Positions 20,482-23,225 of a stretch of 23,225 bases of DNA are shown here, piece after piece (within the stretch, counting starts at the first letter, position 1; the number at the start of each line of letters is the position of its first letter). This DNA is from Pseudolysinimonas_A sp044239695. Its GTDB lineage: Bacteria > Actinomycetota > Actinomycetes > Actinomycetales > Microbacteriaceae. The notes under the pieces were generated by a model. It saw nothing but the letters and a program-made list of their open reading frames with translations, ran no database searches and had not been told where the DNA came from. The stretch lies in the NCBI RefSeq assembly GCF_044239695.1, contig NZ_JBIIAW010000044.1:1-23225 (forward strand). The letters are read 5' to 3'. The position numbers and the translations under genes were made by a program.

Positions 20482-21525
20482 GTGCCCGTCGACGGTCCCG
20501 CACAGCTTCCCGCCCCCGAATCGCCCCAGCGTGTCACGTTGGCCCATCGCCTCGATGCCGCCTGGCGTCGCGCGAGCGGTCCGCAGCGAATGGTTGCGGC
20601 CGCGGCGACGATCGGCACCCTCATCGGGATCGCCTCGATCGTGATCCCGCTGGTGTTCGTCGCGACGACGCGCACCACGTCGGTCGACTCGGTGCAGATC
20701 GACACCCAGCAAGCGAGTGGAGAAGGGGCCGGTCTGGGCGCCTCGGGCTCCGCACTCGAAGTGGTCGATCCGGGGCTCGCCCCCAAGGCTCTCGGCGCCG
20801 GCGTCGACGATTCCCGGGTCGACGGGTTCGAGGAATTCGTCATCTCGGTCGATGCCCCGTGGGCGGAACTCTGGGCGATGATCGATCCGAACTTCCCGGG
20901 ATGTGTGACCCCTGATCAGATGGAATGGTTGCGGACTCACGGAACGGTGATCCCGCCTCACGACCTCACGATGCAGATCTCGAACACGGCGAGCTCGGGT
21001 TCCGAGGTCACGGTACGAGATATCCGAGCCCAGGGTTCGCTCACGCCGCCGCCGGGCGACACCGTCGCCGTGTCGTGGTACACCTGCTCCGGTGCCGGCG
21101 TCGACGGCATCTACGCGCACATGACCGTCGGCGTCGATCCGGTCGCGCTCTATGACGCCTGCTACGCACAGTACGAGGACAGCTGCTACTTCTCGTCGGG
21201 TGTGGCTCCGACGCCGGGAGATCCGGTCGTGTTCGGCATCCGTCCGGGCGAGACGCGCACGTTGAATCTCTCCTACGACCAGACCGTCGACTTCGTCGGC
21301 CGATTCGTCGCGACGGTCGAAGTCGACGGAGAGATCGCGACCATCGACCTGTCGCCGGGGGCCGCCGATATCGTCGCGCCGATGGTGACTCGTCCCCAGC
21401 AGCATCTCAGGGTGTCGTCGGCGCTGGACGGGATGGCCTGTACCGAGAACCGCGACGACCCGGCTGTCTGGCTCGAGGGCTGCACCCTCGAGCGCTGGCT
21501 CGAGATTCTCGAAACAGGTCGATGA
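20482..21525 (+). CDS. Single-pass extracytoplasmic protein, unknown, paralogue A
   Basis: I do not recognise a family. The 347-residue product has a 37-residue cytoplasmic N-terminus, one membrane helix at about 38-60, a Gly/Ser/Asp-rich linker to about 112, and an extracytoplasmic, beta-rich domain at about 115-345. Its Cys are at 141, 202, 227, 235, 320 and 334; four of them match Cys in the next gene, and the 227/235 pair lies in an insertion (DACYAQYEDSC). GTG 20482 is preferred because AGGAG lies 4 bases upstream and it places the helix normally. The stop overlaps the ATG of paralogue B (ATGA), so both are translated from one message. It has no enzymatic motif, sorting signal or lipobox. 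Confidence 0.82.
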   Translation: MPVDGPAQLPAPESPQRVTLAHRLDAAWRRASGPQRMVAAAATIGTLIGIASIVIPLVFVATTRTTSVDSVQIDTQQASGEGAGLGASGSALEVVDPGLAPKALGAGVDDSRVDGFEEFVISVDAPWAELWAMIDPNFPGCVTPDQMEWLRTHGTVIPPHDLTMQISNTASSGSEVTVRDIRAQGSLTPPPGDTVAVSWYTCSGAGVDGIYAHMTVGVDPVALYDACYAQYEDSCYFSSGVAPTPGDPVVFGIRPGETRTLNLSYDQTVDFVGRFVATVEVDGEIATIDLSPGAADIVAPMVTRPQQHLRVSSALDGMACTENRDDPAVWLEGCTLERWLEILETGR

Positions 21526-22385
21526 ACGCGCGCCGAACGACGTCTGCACCGAAGACCGTCATGCCGAAGACCGTCACGCCGAAGACGTCGTCGCCCATTG
21601 CACCGGAGCCGGCAGCGAAGAAGCCGTGGTGGCGTCACACCTGGGCTGTGGTGTCGGCCGCGGTCGGGGTCATCGGTGCGATCACCGGAGTTATCTCGAT
21701 CGTGCCGTTCGTCTTTCGGGATGCGACGACACTCGACTCCCTGGTCGTCTCGGTGGAGTCGGTCGAGTCCGACTTCGCGCCGACGTTCGCAGTGCCGCTC
21801 ACCGCCGCCTGGGCGCAGTTCCCGGTCTCGGCGTCGGCCTGCGACGCCGCGCAGCTGGCGTGGCTCGACTCGAACGGCACCGTGCTCGAGGAACGGTTCC
21901 TGGTCTCCGTCGCGAACTCCGCGAAGGAGGGCGCGATGATGAGTCTGAAGGACTTCCGCGGCGACGGCGAGGTCGTGCCCGCGCCTCCCGAGACCGTGGC
22001 GGTGACGTGCGACCAGACCGGGGGCGGAACCTCGAACCTCCGAGCGGCGAGCCTCGACCCGGCAAGCGGCCGGACCGCCGTCTACGTGCAGCCCGACCCC
22101 ACCCTCCCCGACAACCCGCTGGTCTTCAATCTCGCTCCCGGCGAGAACGGGCAGTTCGCGATCACCCTCCGCAGTTCGGCCGACTTCCGCGGCTCGATCG
22201 TCTTCGTGGAAGCGCTCGGCACCGAGCTGCGTGAGGTGACTCTTCCGATCGGCGACGTCGACCTTCCCGGCACGGCGCCCATCCGGTTCACGGTCGAAGG
22301 CGGATCGCTGAGCTGCGTCGCGGTCGAGAACTGCACCCCGAGCGATGTGCTCGCGCAATTGCGGATCGCGGCCGGCCTCACCTGA
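21522..22385 (+). CDS. Single-pass extracytoplasmic protein, unknown, paralogue B
   Basis: No family recognised. The 287-residue product has a Thr/Lys/Pro-rich cytoplasmic N-terminus with three PKT repeats (10-22), a WWRHTW border, one membrane helix at about 41-65, and an extracytoplasmic domain at about 75-285. The domain matches paralogue A along its length: C-x6-WL-x2-NGTV versus C-x7-WL-x2-HGTV, DFRGDG versus DIRAQG, ETVAVTC versus DTVAVSWYTC, NPLVFNLAPGE versus DPVVFGIRPGE, SADFRGSIV versus TVDFVGRFV, and a final C-x5-C pair (Cys265/271) versus Cys320/334. Cys107 and Cys163 match 141 and 202. The ATG overlaps the stop of A. The tRNA gene begins 17 bases after its stop. Confidence 0.82.
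   Translation: MNARRTTSAPKTVMPKTVTPKTSSPIAPEPAAKKPWWRHTWAVVSAAVGVIGAITGVISIVPFVFRDATTLDSLVVSVESVESDFAPTFAVPLTAAWAQFPVSASACDAAQLAWLDSNGTVLEERFLVSVANSAKEGAMMSLKDFRGDGEVVPAPPETVAVTCDQTGGGTSNLRAASLDPASGRTAVYVQPDPTLPDNPLVFNLAPGENGQFAITLRSSADFRGSIVFVEALGTELREVTLPIGDVDLPGTAPIRFTVEGGSLSCVAVENCTPSDVLAQLRIAAGLT
21549..21590 (+). repeat. In-frame 15-bp tandem repeat coding PKT units
   Basis: CCGAAGACCGTCATG (21549-21563) and CCGAAGACCGTCACG (21564-21578) differ at one base; a third, shortened copy CCGAAGACGTCG follows to 21590. The repeat encodes PKTVM, PKTVT and PKTS in the cytoplasmic tail of paralogue B and could vary in copy number between strains. Confidence 0.75.
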
Positions 22386-22402
22386 CTACCCTCGGAAGCC
22401 AG

Positions 22403-22476
22403 GCCCTCGTAGCCCAATTGGCAGAGGCAGGCGACTTAAAATCGCCTCAGTCTGGGTTCGAACCCCAGCGAGGGCA
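22403..22476 (+). tRNA. tRNA with UAA anticodon (nominal tRNA-Leu), short variable loop
   Basis: A complete cloverleaf: acceptor GCCCTCG (22403-22409) with CGAGGGC (22469-22475) and discriminator A22476; a D arm GCC(C)...GGC with GG in the loop; anticodon stem GGCGA/TCGCC around CTTAAAA (22435-22441), giving anticodon TAA; variable loop TCAGT (22447-22451); T arm CTGGG-TTCGAAC-CCCAG (22452-22468). No CCA is encoded. UAA reads leucine UUA codons, but bacterial tRNA-Leu normally has a long extra arm, and this one has 5 bases. A TACCCT hexamer (22387-22392) may be its -10. The next coding start lies at 22478. Confidence 0.93.
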
Positions 22477-22477
22477 C

Positions 22478-22948
22478 GTGACTCGGCACGACTCCTTCAC
22501 CCTGACGCGCCGTTTCGATGCGCCCCCCGCCGAGCTGTTCGCTCTGTTCGCTGATGAGACCCGCTGGCAACGCTGGTTCCGCATGCCCGGCTCGGGCGCG
22601 ACCTACGCGCACCACTTCCGTGTCGGCGGTGGGGGCGCCGCGACCGCCGAGTTCCGCATGCCCGACGGCCGGGTCGAGCGCCTGGAGAACGTCGCGAGCT
22701 ACCTCGTCATCGAGACCGACCGACGCGTGGTCTACGCCTACGTCGCGATCATCGACGACATCCCGCGCATCTCCTCGCTCGTGACCGTCGAGTTCGCTGA
22801 GGATGCCGGCGGCACGCGGCTCTCGTGGACGGAGCAGGTCGCCGTGCTCCAGCCGAGCGACGAGAACGGCGACCAGGATGTCGCGCATCTCCGCGGTGCG
22901 ATCCCGTTGCGGTTCAACGCGATGACAGCGGCTCTCGCGTCGGGTTGA
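22478..22948 (+). CDS. SRPBCC (START/AHSA1-like) domain protein
   Basis: A 156-residue single-domain cytosolic protein of the helix-grip SRPBCC fold, which binds hydrophobic ligands in a deep cavity. It begins FTLTRRFDAPPAELFALF, continues with WFRMPGSGATYAHHFRVGGGG, YLVIETDRRVVYAY and TRLSWTEQVAVL, and ends in a C-terminal helix. This is the typical layout of AHSA1-like proteins encoded beside small regulators. The only plausible start is GTG 22478, because the domain starts just after it and upstream sequence is the tRNA; the GTG is separated from the tRNA 3' base by one nucleotide. There is no room for a conventional ribosome binding site outside the tRNA. A TetR-family gene follows 66 bases after the stop. 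Confidence 0.87.
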   Translation: MTRHDSFTLTRRFDAPPAELFALFADETRWQRWFRMPGSGATYAHHFRVGGGGAATAEFRMPDGRVERLENVASYLVIETDRRVVYAYVAIIDDIPRISSLVTVEFAEDAGGTRLSWTEQVAVLQPSDENGDQDVAHLRGAIPLRFNAMTAALASG

Positions 22949-23014
22949 CCTGCGGATGCCTGTCTGGGACGCTTGACCCACTTTTCCGGATCGGGCGTCG
23001 AAGGGGGTGTGGCC

Positions 23015-23225
23015 ATGCCGCGCATCGCCGCGACCGAGCGCCGCGCCGCGTTGGCGCAGGCCGCCCTCGCCGTGATCGCCCGCGACGGAGTGCACGCCGC
23101 GACCACCCGGGCGATCGTCGCCGAAGCCGGGATGTCGTTGGCCTCCTTCCACTACGCGGTCGCCTCCCGCGACGATCTGCTGCGCGACGTCGTCGAGCTC
23201 GTGGTCGGCAGTCAGGATGCCGCGG
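23015..23225 (+). CDS. TetR-family regulator, N-terminal part, cut by window end
   Basis: The first 70 residues of a helix-turn-helix regulator are present. TERRAALAQAALAVIARDGV is the first helix region and TRAIVAEAGMSLASFHYAV is the HTH recognition region, followed by RDDLLRDVVELVVG. The gene runs off the right edge, so the ligand-binding domain is not visible. ATG 23015 has AAGGGGG (23001-23007) 7 bases upstream; a GTG two codons earlier is in frame. By position it may regulate the SRPBCC gene or a downstream gene, but no operator-like palindrome is evident in the 66-base gap. Confidence 0.85.
   Translation, partial: MPRIAATERRAALAQAALAVIARDGVHAATTRAIVAEAGMSLASFHYAVASRDDLLRDVVELVVGSQDAA

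Noticed and set aside
19797..22476. Genomic island integrated at the tRNA
   Set aside because: No integrase, no duplicated tRNA 3' end and no direct repeat were found in the window; codon use is close to the neighbours.
1..23225. CRISPR arrays, insertion sequences, rRNA, prophage genes
   Set aside because: No regularly spaced direct repeats, transposase motifs, rRNA signatures or phage structural genes seen.

Overview
The window is one contiguous piece of a high-GC actinobacterial chromosome. Dense, nearly GC-saturated third codon positions, frequent GTG starts, many putative leaderless promoters and the core order rplY-pth-mfd ... mazG ... eno-ftsB-DUF501 point to the Micrococcales, most likely Microbacteriaceae (Microbacterium-like). 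This assignment comes from gene order and protein resemblance recalled from memory, not from a search.

Layout. 1-1857: a small membrane protein possibly cut by the left edge, then rplY (L25/Ctc) with a 146-nt leader holding a perfect hairpin, and pth. 1858-5635: mfd, flanked on both sides by two-armed palindromic repeats of one REP/REPIN-like family; the right-hand repeat supplies the mfd stop codon. 5636-6786: minus-strand VOC-fold protein and CPBP-type membrane protease. 6845-10676: plus-strand 14-TM-type MFS exporter, MazG pyrophosphohydrolase, a six-TM unknown, a hexapeptide-repeat protein and an AhpD-like protein. 10679-13279: an LPXTG-anchored beta-propeller surface protein behind an inverted-repeat promoter, then a divergent MBL hydrolase/TetR pair sharing a strongly palindromic operator region. 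13284-15963: hisS and eno, ended by a textbook terminator. 15994-16076: a long intergenic inverted repeat with 20-bp perfect arms. 16144-19741: ftsB-like divisome gene, DUF501, a secreted and membrane-anchored subtilase, and a type-II NADH dehydrogenase-like flavoprotein. 19797-22385: three single-pass, extracytoplasmic, cysteine-containing proteins, the last two being tandem diverged paralogues of a family I do not recognise. 22403-22476: a class-I-shaped tRNA with a UAA anticodon, followed after a single base by the start codon of an SRPBCC protein. 23015-end: a truncated TetR-family regulator.

Most genes are housekeeping: translation (rplY, pth, hisS, tRNA), transcription-coupled repair (mfd), nucleotide-pool cleaning (mazG), glycolysis (eno), division (ftsB) and respiration (NDH-2). 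The accessory interest is in the envelope proteins (LPATG propeller, tandem paralogues), the TetR/MBL switch, the repeat elements, and the tRNA with its abutting CDS. No insertion sequence, phage gene or CRISPR array was seen. No gene-free stretch exceeds 300 bases; the longest is 15914-16143.
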